From the NCBI RefSeq assembly GCF_002939305.1, contig NZ_MVDI01000014.1:1-64000 (forward strand): a DNA stretch of 64,000 nt, written 5' to 3'. The stretch is from Chroococcidiopsis sp. TS-821. GTDB lineage: Bacteria > Cyanobacteriota > Cyanobacteriia > Cyanobacteriales > Chroococcidiopsidaceae. The position numbers and the translations under genes were made by a program. Each line of letters starts with the position of its first letter. The stretch's first letter is position 1. Of this stretch, positions 1 to 9,377 are shown piece by piece. Below the pieces are notes generated by a model. That model had not been told where the DNA came from and did not search any database. It was given only the letters and a program-made list of their open reading frames with translations.

Positions 1-141
1 GCTTTCTTTGGCTTTCAAACTATCTTCTTTTCTTGGTTCGGTCGCCGCGCTGGAAGCCTTGTCGCTTGCCTCCCTCACCGGCGCTTTACTAATATATCTA
101 ACCTAAATCAATATTGTCAACCGGTTGAGAAGAAAAATTGA
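1..141 (+). other. Unassigned GC-rich left edge; possible tail of a reading frame
   Basis: The first roughly 100 bases are visibly richer in G and C than the A/T-rich stretch from about 104 to 219. The plus strand is open in frame 1 from the window edge to a TGA at 139-141, so this could be the end of a gene starting outside the window. The 46 residues it would encode match no family I know, and the reading may be accidental. The A/T-rich stretch after it probably holds the nadC promoter, but no clear box can be assigned. Confidence 0.15.
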
Positions 142-219
142 AAAAATCTTGAAAAGCTTACTAGATAATGATTCTAGAATAGATGGACTGCCAAAAAATC
201 AGAAAAGGAACAATCAACT

Positions 220-1086
220 GTGAAAAATATTGCTGTACTACCACCATTATTAATTCTTGACCCCATGCTTCGGAGTTGGTTAAGCGAGGATATTGGGCGA
301 GGAGATCGCACAACACAAGGTTTACTATCAGCCGGAAATTCTCGGGCAAGCGCACAGTGGATAGCAAAAGCCGCTGGAATTGTTGCCGGATTACCAGTCG
401 CAGCCAGAGTGTTTCAGCTTTTGTCCGAAAAAACGAGTTTTATAACTAAAATTGACGAAGGACAATTGTGCCAGCCAGGACAAGCGATCGCGCAAATAGA
501 AGGTCCGCTAGAGGCAATGCTAACAGGAGAACGAGTAGCTCTAAACTTAGCTATGCACTTGAGTGGAATTGCGACTTTGACGCGGAAGTATGTAGAGAAG
601 TTAGCTGAACTTCCTACTCAATTAGTCGATACGCGCAAAACAACACCTGGTTTGAGGTTGCTCGAGAAGTATGCAACACAAGTAGGTGGAGCGAAAAATC
701 ATCGTATGGGCTTGGATGACGCGATCGTGATTAAAGACAACCATATTGTTGCTGCAGGAGGAATTGGAAACGCGATCGCTCGCATTCGCGCTCAAAGTCC
801 TTATCCCTTAACAATAGAAGTTGAAACAGAAACGATAGAACAAGTGCAAGAAGCTTTGCAGCACCAAGCCGACATCATTATGCTTGACAATATGCCTGTG
901 GAAATGATGCATCAGGCAGTTGCGGTAATTCGTCAGTACGATAGTCGAGTTAAAATCGAAGCTTCCGGTAACATTACACTAGACACAATTTATCAAGTCG
1001 CAGCTACTGGAGTTGATTATGTTTCTACAAGTGCGCCAGTGACTCAATCTTCGTGGCTCGATATAAGTATGAGAATAAAAGGTTAG
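220..1086 (+). CDS. nadC: Nicotinate-nucleotide pyrophosphorylase (quinolinate phosphoribosyltransferase)
   Basis: Converts quinolinate plus PRPP to nicotinate mononucleotide, CO2 and pyrophosphate in the de novo NAD pathway; a cytoplasmic enzyme. The protein is 288 residues, the usual length. It shows the N-terminal half with the [11 protein letters not shown] motif, then the barrel with the [27 protein letters not shown] and VEVE-type substrate-binding stretches, and the late LDNM and EASGNI motifs. The start is a GTG with an AAAAGGA ribosome-binding site about ten bases upstream. argS follows at once on the same strand and may be cotranscribed. Nothing is missing; identification is firm. 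Confidence 0.95.
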   Translation: MKNIAVLPPLLILDPMLRSWLSEDIGRGDRTTQGLLSAGNSRASAQWIAKAAGIVAGLPVAARVFQLLSEKTSFITKIDEGQLCQPGQAIAQIEGPLEAMLTGERVALNLAMHLSGIATLTRKYVEKLAELPTQLVDTRKTTPGLRLLEKYATQVGGAKNHRMGLDDAIVIKDNHIVAAGGIGNAIARIRAQSPYPLTIEVETETIEQVQEALQHQADIIMLDNMPVEMMHQAVAVIRQYDSRVKIEASGNITLDTIYQVAATGVDYVSTSAPVTQSSWLDISMRIKG

Positions 1087-1147
1087 GGTTGTAGTATATA
1101 ACTTCTTGACTGCGCTTTGGTATCTCTTCGTTTCAACCCTTAACCTT

Positions 1148-2905
1148 ATGATAGCGACACTGGATCAACTAAAAGACAGATTTTCACAAGCCTTGATTGC
1201 TGCTTTCGGCAATGATTATGCTGAGGTAGATCCGATACTTGTACCTGCCAGTAATCCTAAGTTTGGCGATTATCAATCAAATGTTGCTTTGTCGCTGAGT
1301 AAGCAACTGAAACAACCAGCACGCGCGATCGCCGAGCAGATCGTAAATAACTTGGATGTAGCTGATATTTGCGAACCACCAAGTGTCGCTGGTCCTGGCT
1401 TTATCAACTTATTGTTGAAAACCGAATATCTAGAAACACAACTGAGTTCGATTCAGACAGATTCTAGGTTAGGAGTTGCATTAGCCAAAACTCCTAAACG
1501 GGTAGTTGTTGACTTTTCTAGCCCGAACATTGCCAAAGAAATGCACGTAGGACATCTGCGTTCCACGATTATTGGAGATTGTATTGCGCGAATTTTAGAA
1601 TTTCGCGGTCACGATGTTCTGCGATTAAATCATGTTGGTGATTGGGGTACGCAGTTTGGAATGTTGATTGCTTACTTGCGCGAGGCGTATCCTGATGCGT
1701 TGACGACAGCTAATGCATTGGAACTTGGAGATTTAGTAACTTTTTACCGCAAAGCAAAACAAAGGTTTGACGAAGACGAGACATTCAGAGAAACAGCACG
1801 ACAAGAAGTTGTCAAACTGCAAGCCGGAGTAGCAGATACTCAAAAAGCGTGGAAATTGCTGTGCGAACAGTCACGGCGTGAATTTCAAGTTATCTATGAT
1901 CTACTCGACATTCATTTAATCGAGCGCGGAGAATCTTTTTATAACCCTTTGCTACCAGCCGTTGTAGAAGATTTAGATCGTCAAGGTTTACTTGTAGAAG
2001 ATGCAGGAGCGAAATGCGTTTTTTTAGAAGGTTTTTCTAACAAAGAAGGAGAACCGCTACCGCTGATTGTGCAGAAATCGGACGGCGGTTACAACTATGC
2101 AACGACTGATCTTGCTGCAATACGTTATCGAATCAACCAAGACCGAGCCGAGAGGTTAATTTATGTTACAGACGCTGGACAAGCAAGTCACTTTGCACAG
2201 GTGTTTCAAGTAGCACGACGGGCAGGTTGGATTCCAGAGAATGTAGACGTTGTGCATGTTCCCTTTGGTTTGGTTTTGGGGGAAGATGGAAAAAAACTCA
2301 AAACGCGCTCAGGAGAAACTATTCGGTTGCGAGATTTGCTTGATGAAGCGATCGCGCGATCGCGTGCTGATTTAGAATCTCGACTGCAAGCCGAAGGTCG
2401 GAACGAGACTGAAGAATTTAAAGCTAAAGTGGCTCAAACCGTTGGTATTAGTGCGGTTAAATACGCAGACTTAAGTCAAAATCGGACGAGCAATTACATC
2501 TTTAGCTACGATAAGATGCTTGCTTTGCAAGGTAACACTGCACCTTACATGCTGTATGCCTATGTGCGAATTCAAGGAATTAGTCGTAAGGGACAAATAA
2601 ACTTTGAGCAACTAGGTTCAGAAGCACAGATTTTCCTACACGAACCAACAGAGTTTGCACTAGCAAAGCACTTATTGCAACTTGGGGAAATTATCAGCGA
2701 TGTTGAGCAAGATTTAATGCCCAATCGCTTATGTCAGTATTTGTTTGAACTTAGTCAGAAGTTTAATCAGTTTTACGACCAGTGTCCAGTTTTACAAGCA
2801 GCAGAACCGATACGTACATCTCGCTTACTTATGTGCAATCTAACTGCGAGAACGCTGCGACTTGGTTTATCTTTACTTGGTATATCGGTCATTGAAAGGA
2901 TGTGA
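1148..2905 (+). CDS. argS: Arginyl-tRNA synthetase
   Basis: Charges tRNA-Arg with arginine; cytoplasmic class Ia synthetase. The N-terminal tRNA-recognition (Arg_tRNA_synt_N) domain contains [15 protein letters not shown]. The catalytic Rossmann domain has [17 protein letters not shown], with HVGH as the HIGH motif. The [11 protein letters not shown] stretch sits at the KMSKS position, and the DALR anticodon-binding domain ends the protein. I chose the ATG at 1148 (585 residues). A TTG at 1106 in the same frame would add 14 hydrophobic residues not expected at this end of the family. The gene lies 61 bases after nadC and converges on the cysteine desulfurase gene. Confidence 0.95.
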   Translation: MIATLDQLKDRFSQALIAAFGNDYAEVDPILVPASNPKFGDYQSNVALSLSKQLKQPARAIAEQIVNNLDVADICEPPSVAGPGFINLLLKTEYLETQLSSIQTDSRLGVALAKTPKRVVVDFSSPNIAKEMHVGHLRSTIIGDCIARILEFRGHDVLRLNHVGDWGTQFGMLIAYLREAYPDALTTANALELGDLVTFYRKAKQRFDEDETFRETARQEVVKLQAGVADTQKAWKLLCEQSRREFQVIYDLLDIHLIERGESFYNPLLPAVVEDLDRQGLLVEDAGAKCVFLEGFSNKEGEPLPLIVQKSDGGYNYATTDLAAIRYRINQDRAERLIYVTDAGQASHFAQVFQVARRAGWIPENVDVVHVPFGLVLGEDGKKLKTRSGETIRLRDLLDEAIARSRADLESRLQAEGRNETEEFKAKVAQTVGISAVKYADLSQNRTSNYIFSYDKMLALQGNTAPYMLYAYVRIQGISRKGQINFEQLGSEAQIFLHEPTEFALAKHLLQLGEIISDVEQDLMPNRLCQYLFELSQKFNQFYDQCPVLQAAEPIRTSRLLMCNLTARTLRLGLSLLGISVIERM

Positions 2906-2955
2906 CGAGATGCCTTCCGGCTTCAGTTAGAGCAAACACAAATACCTAGTAACTA

Positions 2956-4125
2956 CTATGAGCAACTCGTAAAGGTTAACTCAGGTATCAATCGATGTAA
3001 AACTTGTTTAAGTACCATTGCTGTCCAGTCAATATCGGCTGCGGTGGTGTCTCGTCCTAAAGTTATCCGAATTGCGCCTAGTGCTTGCTGAGGGGTATAA
3101 CCCATTGCGGACAGGATTGGGCTTGGGGAAAGCTTACCGCTATGACAAGCAGAACCGGAACTAATGGCAATTCCTGCTAAATTGAGTTGGCGGACAATCG
3201 TTTTACCTGTAACATTGTTGCCGTCAGTATGTGTGAGGCAAAAACTCACGTGATGCGGAAGCCGACAGGTACGATCGCCTGTGGGAATTAAATAGGGTGT
3301 ATTGCTGAGTAAATCGAAAAGGCGATCGCGTAGTTGAATTAAACGCGGTGTTTCTGTTGTTATTTCTTGTGCCGCGAGTTCTGCAGCTACACCAAATCCC
3401 GCAATGATTGGTACAGCTTCAGTACCAGAACGTCGGCGGGACTCTTGTCCGCCACCACCTAGCAATGGTACTATTTCGATACCAGGACGCACATAAAGCG
3501 CTCCAGCGCCTTGAGGTCCATAGATTTTATGACTAGAAAGCGACAGTAAATCAATAGGAAGTTGTTGTACGTCAATAGGTAATCTTCCAGCAACTTGCAC
3601 GGCATCAGTGTGAAATACAGCACCATGTAAGCGCGTAATTCTACAGAGAGATTCGATAGGTTGTAACGTTCCTACTTCGCTTTGTCCGTAGATAATTGAA
3701 ACTAAAACGGTATTGCTGCGTAATGCTGCTTTCAATTCGAGTGGGTTGACTCTTCCTTGCGCATCTACTGGTAAGCGAGTAACTTGCCAACCCCATTGTT
3801 CTAGTAACTTGACTGGTTCCGCGATCGCAGGATGTTCTACTTGCGAAATGATGATGTGCTGTGGTTGCGAGTACTGGCGCGCAATTCCCATAATTGCTAG
3901 ATTGTCAGCTTCAGTACCCCCAGACGTAAAAACAATTGATTCGGCTGGTGCATTGATTAAGCTAGCAACCTGCATTCGCGCTTGTTCTAGTACCGTTGCT
4001 GCACGCCCGCCCCACTCATGCAAACTGGAGGGATTACCCCAATGTTGTGTAAAAACTGCCTGCATGGCAGCGATCGCTTCAGGGCGTGGTGGTGTTGTCG
4101 CACTGTAGTCTAGGTAGATTTGCAT
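2956..4125 (-). CDS. Cysteine desulfurase, IscS/NifS type
   Basis: PLP-dependent removal of sulfur from cysteine, giving alanine and an enzyme persulfide that feeds Fe-S clusters, thiolated tRNA or other sulfur acceptors. The 389-residue protein has the N-terminal YLDYSATTPP, the GGTEADN phosphate-binding motif near residue 70, the PLP lysine in SLSSHKIYGPQG (Lys200), and the active-site cysteine in ISSGSACHSG (Cys327). The SSGSAC loop and overall length place it in the group I (IscS/NifS) class, unlike the group II SufS encoded at 13087-14346. It is transcribed divergently from the lipoprotein gene at 4257 across about 130 bases. Which sulfur pathway it serves cannot be told from context. 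Confidence 0.9.
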   Translation of the reverse strand: MQIYLDYSATTPPRPEAIAAMQAVFTQHWGNPSSLHEWGGRAATVLEQARMQVASLINAPAESIVFTSGGTEADNLAIMGIARQYSQPQHIIISQVEHPAIAEPVKLLEQWGWQVTRLPVDAQGRVNPLELKAALRSNTVLVSIIYGQSEVGTLQPIESLCRITRLHGAVFHTDAVQVAGRLPIDVQQLPIDLLSLSSHKIYGPQGAGALYVRPGIEIVPLLGGGGQESRRRSGTEAVPIIAGFGVAAELAAQEITTETPRLIQLRDRLFDLLSNTPYLIPTGDRTCRLPHHVSFCLTHTDGNNVTGKTIVRQLNLAGIAISSGSACHSGKLSPSPILSAMGYTPQQALGAIRITLGRDTTAADIDWTAMVLKQVLHRLIPELTFTSCS

Positions 4126-4256
4126 GATGTCGAACTCTCAATCGTTCAGCGATCGGCTAGCTGAGGTTGCTTCTTTCAGGATATCGCTTGAGTGGTTGTG
4201 CGATCGCACATCTTTACTGGGAAAACTCGATACAGTAGCGATTTTCCAACTCTTTT

Positions 4257-5879
4257 GTGCGTCTACGATCTGTTACTGTCAATCACCTGTTAATTTTTTT
4301 ACTGTCTCTGATTTTGAGCGCGTGTCGCTCAGTACAGTCGCAACAAACACCAAAACCTCTACCACAAGATTCTTTCGTTAGAGTGTACTTTAACCATACC
4401 GAATCAGCAGAATACCAAGAACCTTATCGTCAGCAAAAACGACAGGGCGACAATTTAGAAGAAAAAATCATTGAAGCGATCGTTGCTGCCCAATTTACAG
4501 TAGATGTCGCAATTCAAGAATTACGCTTACCGAAAATTGCCCAAGCTTTAGTAGAACGCCATAACGTTGGGGTAAAAGTTAGAGTAATTTTGGAAAATAA
4601 CTATAGTCGTCCGTGGAGTAGCTTTAGCGCCGCAGAAGTTGCAAAACTGACGCAACGCGAACGCGATCGCTACCAAGAATTTCAGGAGTTGGTAGATCGC
4701 AATCGAGATGGCAAAATCACACCTGATGAAATTAACCGAGGTGATGCTTTAGTCATACTCAATCAAGCACGAGTTCCTTGGATTGACGATACAGCAGATG
4801 GTTCAGCAGGTAGTGGCTTGATGCATCACAAATTTGTTGTTGTCGATCGACGAACTGTCATTGTAACTTCTGCGAACTTCACAACAAGTGATGTCCATGG
4901 CGATTTTGCTTCTCCTAGTAGTCTTGGTAATGCGAATAATCTCTTAAAAATTGACAGCCCAGAACTCGCCAAGCTATTTACTGAAGAATTTAATTTAATG
5001 TGGGGTGACGGTCCTGGGGGTGAATTTGATAGTAAGTTTGGTTTAAAAAAACCTTTGCGATCGCCGCAGCACGTTCAAGTTGGTAATACACATATTTCTG
5101 TACAGTTTTCGCCAACCTCACCCACTGTTCCTTGGATATACAGCACTAATGGTTTAATTGGTCAAGCACTTAGTACGGCCAAAAGTTCTGTAGATTTAGC
5201 TTTGTTCGTTTTTTCTGAACAGCAGTTGGCAAATATTTTAGAAACTGCACGCCAACAAAGTGTTCAAATTCGAGCATTAATTGATCCGAGTTTTGCTTTT
5301 CGTACTTACAGTGAAGCACTAGACATGATGGGAGTAGCGTTAAGTGATAATTGTCAGTACGAAAAAAATAATCGTCCTTGGCAAAATGCGATCGCTACTG
5401 TCGGAACGCCGCAACTACCGCAAGGTGATTCCTTACATCACAAGTTTGGTGTTGTAGACAAACGAATTGTCATTACAGGGTCACATAATTGGTCAGCCGC
5501 AGCAAATACACGAAATGATGAAACATTGTTAATTTTGCAAAATTCTATTGTCGCTGCACATTACGTCCAAGAATTTGAGCGACTTTATACAACGGCACAA
5601 TTAGGTGTACCAGTTAGCGTACAAAGAAAAATTAAGGAACAACAGCAACAATGTGCGAATTATACTGCTGACTTTGATACAAAGGTTAACGATCGAGTTA
5701 ATCTCAACACAGCTAGCCTAGAAGAATTAATGGCGCTACCTGGTATTGGTGAAAAACTCGCCCAACGAATTATCGCTGCACGTCAGGAACAACCTTTCAC
5801 ATCCCTCGCTGATTTAGAACGCGTATCAGGAATCGGCAAAAAGTTAGCGACTCAGTTGAGCAATCGCGTGACTTGGTAA
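4257..5879 (+). CDS. Phospholipase D-like lipoprotein with EF-hand insert and C-terminal helix-hairpin-helix
   Basis: A 540-residue protein of the PLD/nuclease superfamily, probably exported and lipid-anchored. The N terminus has a signal peptide ending in a lipobox (SLILSAC, Cys23). Two HxK(x)4D catalytic motifs are complete: His190/Lys192/Asp197 and His394/Lys396/Asp401. Between the start of the first PLD half and its HKD motif lies a canonical EF-hand calcium loop (DRNRDGKITPDE, residues 147-158). Residues 480-540 form two ComEA-like helix-hairpin-helix motifs (LPGIGEKLAQRI and VSGIGKKLA), which usually bind DNA without sequence specificity. The start is a GTG that gives a complete signal peptide. 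The combination suggests a calcium-responsive surface nuclease or phosphodiesterase, which is inference. Confidence 0.85.
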   Translation: MRLRSVTVNHLLIFLLSLILSACRSVQSQQTPKPLPQDSFVRVYFNHTESAEYQEPYRQQKRQGDNLEEKIIEAIVAAQFTVDVAIQELRLPKIAQALVERHNVGVKVRVILENNYSRPWSSFSAAEVAKLTQRERDRYQEFQELVDRNRDGKITPDEINRGDALVILNQARVPWIDDTADGSAGSGLMHHKFVVVDRRTVIVTSANFTTSDVHGDFASPSSLGNANNLLKIDSPELAKLFTEEFNLMWGDGPGGEFDSKFGLKKPLRSPQHVQVGNTHISVQFSPTSPTVPWIYSTNGLIGQALSTAKSSVDLALFVFSEQQLANILETARQQSVQIRALIDPSFAFRTYSEALDMMGVALSDNCQYEKNNRPWQNAIATVGTPQLPQGDSLHHKFGVVDKRIVITGSHNWSAAANTRNDETLLILQNSIVAAHYVQEFERLYTTAQLGVPVSVQRKIKEQQQQCANYTADFDTKVNDRVNLNTASLEELMALPGIGEKLAQRIIAARQEQPFTSLADLERVSGIGKKLATQLSNRVTW

Positions 5880-5929
5880 TTCGCTTGCTATCCTGAAAGA
5901 AGCCCTGCTGCTTATGCTTGACTAGACTT

Positions 5930-7117
5930 ATGACCCAGCAACCTGCACGAATTTGTATCCTCGGTGGTGGTTTTGGTGGTCTTTACACTGCCTTAAGATT
6001 GTCACAACTGCCGTGGAATTCGCAAAAACCCGAAATTGTACTCGTCGATCAAAGCGATCGCTTCTTGTTCTCGCCGCTACTTTACGAACTTCTCACCGGC
6101 GAGCTACAAACGTGGGAAATAGCGCCACCATTCTCGGAAATTTTAGCAGGCACAGGCGTACGCTTTTATCAAGGAAGTGTTACAGACATCAATATTGATG
6201 ACCAACGCGTTCGTTTACAAGCAGGTGCGGACATTCCTTACGATCGCCTAGTTTTAGCGTTAGGCGGTGAAACCCCGTTGGATATGGTTCCTGGAGCAAC
6301 ATCATATGCATTTCCATTCCGAACAATTGACGATGCGTACCGCTTGGAAGCCAGACTCAGACTTTTAGAAGAATCACCTGTCGATAAAATCCGTATAGCA
6401 ATCGTCGGAGGAGGTTACTGCGGTGTTGAGTTGGCGTGCAAATTAGCAGATCGTTTACAAAGCCGCGCGCGCATTCGCTTAATTGAAATGACAGATCAAA
6501 TTTTGCGGACATCGCCAGAACACAATCGCGTCACCGCGAGCAAAGCGCTAGAGGCGCGGGGTGTGTGGATTGATTTAGAAACAAGCGTCCAAGAAGTTGA
6601 ACCACAAGCGATCGCCCTGGAATACAAGAATCAAGTGGATACAATTCCAGTCGATATCGCGATTTGGACAGTAGGAACGCGCGTAGCGCCTGTGGTGCGA
6701 TCGCTTCCACTCAAGCAAAATCAACGCGGTCAAGTCACAACAAAATCTACCTTACAAGTTATTGACCATCCCGAAATCTTTGCTTTGGGTGACTTGGCTG
6801 ACTGTCGCGATGCTGAAGGACAACAAGTCCCTGCAACCGCGCAAGCTGCATTTCAACAAGCCGACTACGTGGGTTGGAACGTTTGGGCGTCTTTAACACA
6901 ACGTCCTTTACTTCCCTTCCGCTATCAACATTTAGGCGAAATGATGACGCTAGGAACTGACAACGCAACGTTTACAGGTTTGGGAATTCAGCTTGATGGT
7001 CCTTTAGCTTATGTCGCTCGTCGGTTAGCCTACCTTTATCGCATGCCGACTTTAGGTCACAAACTTAAGGTAGGAATAAATTGGATAACTAGCCCATTGA
7101 CCGAACTGGCTGAATAG
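5930..7117 (+). CDS. NAD(P)/FAD-dependent oxidoreductase, type II NADH dehydrogenase family
   Basis: Expected to pass electrons from NAD(P)H to quinone without proton pumping, at the membrane surface. The N-terminal FAD-binding glycine motif is CILGGGFGGLYTAL. A second dinucleotide fold carries IAIVGGGYCGVELA for NAD(P)H, and the late FAD-contact motif EIFALGDLADC is present. Length (395 residues from the ATG at 5930) suits the family. A TTG twelve bases upstream is possible but less likely. Cyanobacterial members often act as redox sensors or in vitamin K / plastoquinone metabolism rather than bulk respiration, so the exact electron acceptor is unknown. Confidence 0.85.
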   Translation: MTQQPARICILGGGFGGLYTALRLSQLPWNSQKPEIVLVDQSDRFLFSPLLYELLTGELQTWEIAPPFSEILAGTGVRFYQGSVTDINIDDQRVRLQAGADIPYDRLVLALGGETPLDMVPGATSYAFPFRTIDDAYRLEARLRLLEESPVDKIRIAIVGGGYCGVELACKLADRLQSRARIRLIEMTDQILRTSPEHNRVTASKALEARGVWIDLETSVQEVEPQAIALEYKNQVDTIPVDIAIWTVGTRVAPVVRSLPLKQNQRGQVTTKSTLQVIDHPEIFALGDLADCRDAEGQQVPATAQAAFQQADYVGWNVWASLTQRPLLPFRYQHLGEMMTLGTDNATFTGLGIQLDGPLAYVARRLAYLYRMPTLGHKLKVGINWITSPLTELAE

Positions 7118-7204
7118 TTTCAACGGTAACAACGAGCAGAGTATGATGAGAGGTAAATAAATATTGACATTGCGCGATCGCCGCAGGCTAACAATGAACA
7201 ACAA

Positions 7205-7855
7205 ATGATGCAAAAACCAAAAATCATTTTTCTTGATGCAGTTGGTACGCTTTTCGGCGTTAAAGGTAGCGTCGGTCAAGCCTATGGCGAGGTAGCACAA
7301 AGATTCGGGATTTATGTTTCAGCCAAAACATTAAATCAAGCGTTTCTGCAAAGTTTTCAAGCAGCGCCCCCACCAGTCTTTCCAGATATGGAACCTGATG
7401 AAATCGCAAGCTGCGAGTTTCATTGGTGGAAAGCCGTTGCGCAGCAAACTTTTCAGCAAGTTGGTGTTCTTAACCAGTTTGCTGATTTTTCAGCTTTTTT
7501 TGCCGAGTTGTATCAGTATTTCGCAACTGCTGAGCCTTGGTACGTGTATCCTGACGTGTTTCCTGCGTTAGAGCAATGGCAACAGCGAGGAATTGAGTTG
7601 GGGGTAATCTCAAATTTTGATTCTCGGCTCTACTTAGTTTTGGCAGAGCTTGGTTTAGAAAAATTTTTTACGTCAATTACGATTTCTACCGAAGCAGGCG
7701 CAGCAAAACCTGCTAAGGAGATTTTTGCAACAGCTTTAGCGAAGCATCAATGCAATCCTGAACTTGCTTGGCACATTGGTGATAGTTGGACAGAAGATTA
7801 TCACGGCGCTACTGCAGCAGGGCTGCGGGCTTTTGTTATTGATAGGAAGGAATAA
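7205..7855 (+). CDS. HAD-superfamily hydrolase, subfamily IA
   Basis: Predicted phosphatase or phosphatase-like protein of 216 residues. Motif I is FLDAVGTLFG with nucleophile Asp11. The second acidic residue of the usual DxD is Val13, so the general acid is replaced, as I recall for HDHD3-like members. Motif II is ISNFDSR, motif III is the AKPAKEIF lysine, and motif IV is HIGDSWTEDYHGA. The core and cap helices look complete. The substrate cannot be predicted, and the missing general acid means catalytic ability is uncertain. It stands alone about 90 bases after the oxidoreductase gene on the same strand. Confidence 0.85.
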   Translation: MMQKPKIIFLDAVGTLFGVKGSVGQAYGEVAQRFGIYVSAKTLNQAFLQSFQAAPPPVFPDMEPDEIASCEFHWWKAVAQQTFQQVGVLNQFADFSAFFAELYQYFATAEPWYVYPDVFPALEQWQQRGIELGVISNFDSRLYLVLAELGLEKFFTSITISTEAGAAKPAKEIFATALAKHQCNPELAWHIGDSWTEDYHGATAAGLRAFVIDRKE

Positions 7856-7996
7856 TCTTTGGAGCTGCTGTGGAAATTATAGAGATCCTCCGACTTTCTT
7901 GAGAGCTAAGTAGGTAGACATAATCAAACATCACACCCAACATTTATCAGACAACTGGTAATGGAGAAAGCAGTCATAGAAATTTACTGAGCTTGA

Positions 7997-8014
7997 CCAA
8001 TTACCAATTACCAG
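7997..8014. repeat. Short heptanucleotide repeat (CCAATTA, two copies plus partial)
   Basis: Two perfect CCAATTA heptads followed by a partial third lie between the HAD gene and the small gene on the other strand. The same heptad in another phase occurs at 43911-43931. This is a typical cyanobacterial short tandem repeat. The rest of 7856-8099 shows no gene. Confidence 0.5.
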
Positions 8015-8099
8015 CCCTTAAGTTAGGATTTATTTTTACCCACTTACTTTAATTAAACAAAGTAGTGCACGGCAGCACGCTAAAGCTGTATATTTAGGC

Positions 8100-8354
8100 T
8101 CACCACTTGAGGTATGCAGCTTCATTGCCTTGTTCTCGCCGCACTTTGCCATCTTTTTCAAACCAATCAATAATTTGCTGGGTTGTTAAGTCTTCTACGG
8201 CTACGTTGTAATCTTGAGCAATATGCTTTAATAGCTTCCAAGAAGAAATGGTTAATCTAGTCAAAAATTTTTCTGAAGAAGATAGTAAAGCTGCATCGAC
8301 CTTAGCTGATTCTTCCAAAGTTAGAAATTGAGTTGATGGCTGTTGTGCATTCAT
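8100..8354 (-). CDS. Small conserved-looking hypothetical protein (84 aa)
   Basis: I do not recognise a named family. The 84-residue product is soluble and probably mostly helical, with the pattern LTLEESAKVDAALLSSSEKF followed by LTRLTISSWKLLKHIA and ending QQIIDWFEKDGKVRREQG. It lacks a signal peptide, membrane segment or cysteines. A clean ATG at 8354, amino-acid-like composition and its own intergenic spaces support it as a real gene. It lies downstream of sufR on the same strand, about 120 bases away, so it could share that transcript, but nothing ties it to Fe-S metabolism. Confidence 0.6.
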   Translation of the reverse strand: MNAQQPSTQFLTLEESAKVDAALLSSSEKFLTRLTISSWKLLKHIAQDYNVAVEDLTTQQIIDWFEKDGKVRREQGNEAAYLKW

Positions 8355-8471
8355 TGCCAGAGTCAGAGTTCAATTTGTCTACTTACGAGCCTCAGCAGTG
8401 AGTTGTGTAGCAGAGGTCAACGTTTAGATTGTTTTAGTCAATTGTAAAAAAGTTTTAGACTAACATGAGCA

Positions 8472-9167
8472 TTACTTGGATTCACGCGTTGGCTTTTTAG
8501 CCTGTACCAAGTAACCGCAACGATGTTCGCCATTAATGATCCAGTGCGTGCGCTCTACTGTACAGTCTGGTAAAACTGCGGCAAACATTTCGAGTTCGTG
8601 ACTGCACACACTAGGAAAGGACTCTGCAACATTGGAAATAGCACAGTTGTGCTCGGTGACGATAAAGCGATCGCCTTGTTGAGTGGTATCATTATCCGCG
8701 TCAACTGGATACCATTCTGCCATGTATCCCTCGGCTTTGCGAAATTCGACTAACTTGGCAACGCGTTCTTCTAGAGAACCATGACCTAAGCGATCTTGAT
8801 ATTCGATTGCTTTGCGTTCCCACTGTTTGCGTAAAATCGAACTCATCTGTTCGCGCCCTACAGTTTCCGCTAATGTATCGAGTAGCGAAACAGCAAAATC
8901 ACCATAACTGTCTGCATCAGTTGAATTGCGGCGCAGGCGATCGCGTCCTAAGGAACTAAGTTGATAGATGTGCTGCGGGCGTCCCATTCCCGCCTGTACT
9001 GGTGAGTATCGGATGAGAGCTTCGGCTTCTAGATCTTTAAGATGACGACGAATTGCTTGGGGACTGACATCCAACTGCGTAGCAAGTTCCTGGGCTGTTG
9101 CCTGACCCTGTTTCAGTAGATAATGCAGAATGTCCTGCTTTGTGGAAGGCTGCTGCGTAATCGCCAT
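8472..9167 (-). CDS. sufR: Iron-sulfur cluster biosynthesis transcriptional repressor SufR
   Basis: DNA-binding repressor of the suf operon that senses Fe-S status through its own cluster. The N-terminal winged helix (ILHYLLKQGQATAQELAT, then VSPQAIRRHLKDLE, residues 13-47) is of the DeoR/ArsR-like type. The C-terminal half has four cysteines, Cys175, Cys188, Cys202 and Cys217. They are spaced exactly CX12CX13CX14C, which is the signature of cyanobacterial SufR. The gene is divergent from sufB, with two matching operators in between, so it probably also represses itself. Length (231 residues) is normal. Confidence 0.95.
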   Translation of the reverse strand: MAITQQPSTKQDILHYLLKQGQATAQELATQLDVSPQAIRRHLKDLEAEALIRYSPVQAGMGRPQHIYQLSSLGRDRLRRNSTDADSYGDFAVSLLDTLAETVGREQMSSILRKQWERKAIEYQDRLGHGSLEERVAKLVEFRKAEGYMAEWYPVDADNDTTQQGDRFIVTEHNCAISNVAESFPSVCSHELEMFAAVLPDCTVERTHWIINGEHRCGYLVQAKKPTRESK

Positions 9168-9205
9168 CGTCTTACCAGAATTCTTAGGTGAAAAATTTAC
9201 TTTGA

Positions 9206-9219
9206 CAACATACCTGTTG
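9206..9219. promoter_or_regulatory. SufR operator 1 (CAAC-N6-GTTG)
   Basis: The palindrome CAAC ATACCT GTTG matches the SufR site known from cyanobacteria. It lies 38 bases upstream of the sufR start and overlaps a TTGACA at 9202-9207, so binding could block a promoter. It is the sufR-proximal site of the pair. Confidence 0.8.
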
Positions 9220-9250
9220 TTAATGTAGCGTAAAATGGAGATATATTAAA

Positions 9251-9264
9251 CAACATAGTTGTTG
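9251..9264. promoter_or_regulatory. SufR operator 2 (CAAC-N6-GTTG)
   Basis: A second palindrome, CAAC ATAGTT GTTG, lies exactly 45 bases from the first and 113 bases upstream of the sufB start. Two sites in one divergent region fit joint control of sufBCDS and autoregulation of sufR. Confidence 0.8.
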
Positions 9265-9377
9265 TTTTAGTTGATTTCATTGTAGCAGCAGTTAAGTTAA
9301 AAACGTTAAAAAGTAAATCTTACCCCGTCTTCGAGCTTTAAAGAGATTCTATTGCAACACACGAGAGAACATTACCC

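Noticed and set aside
3713-4108. 131-codon plus-strand frame opposite the cysteine desulfurase
   Set aside because: It is fully inside a well-supported gene and encodes a cysteine-rich string typical of antisense shadows.
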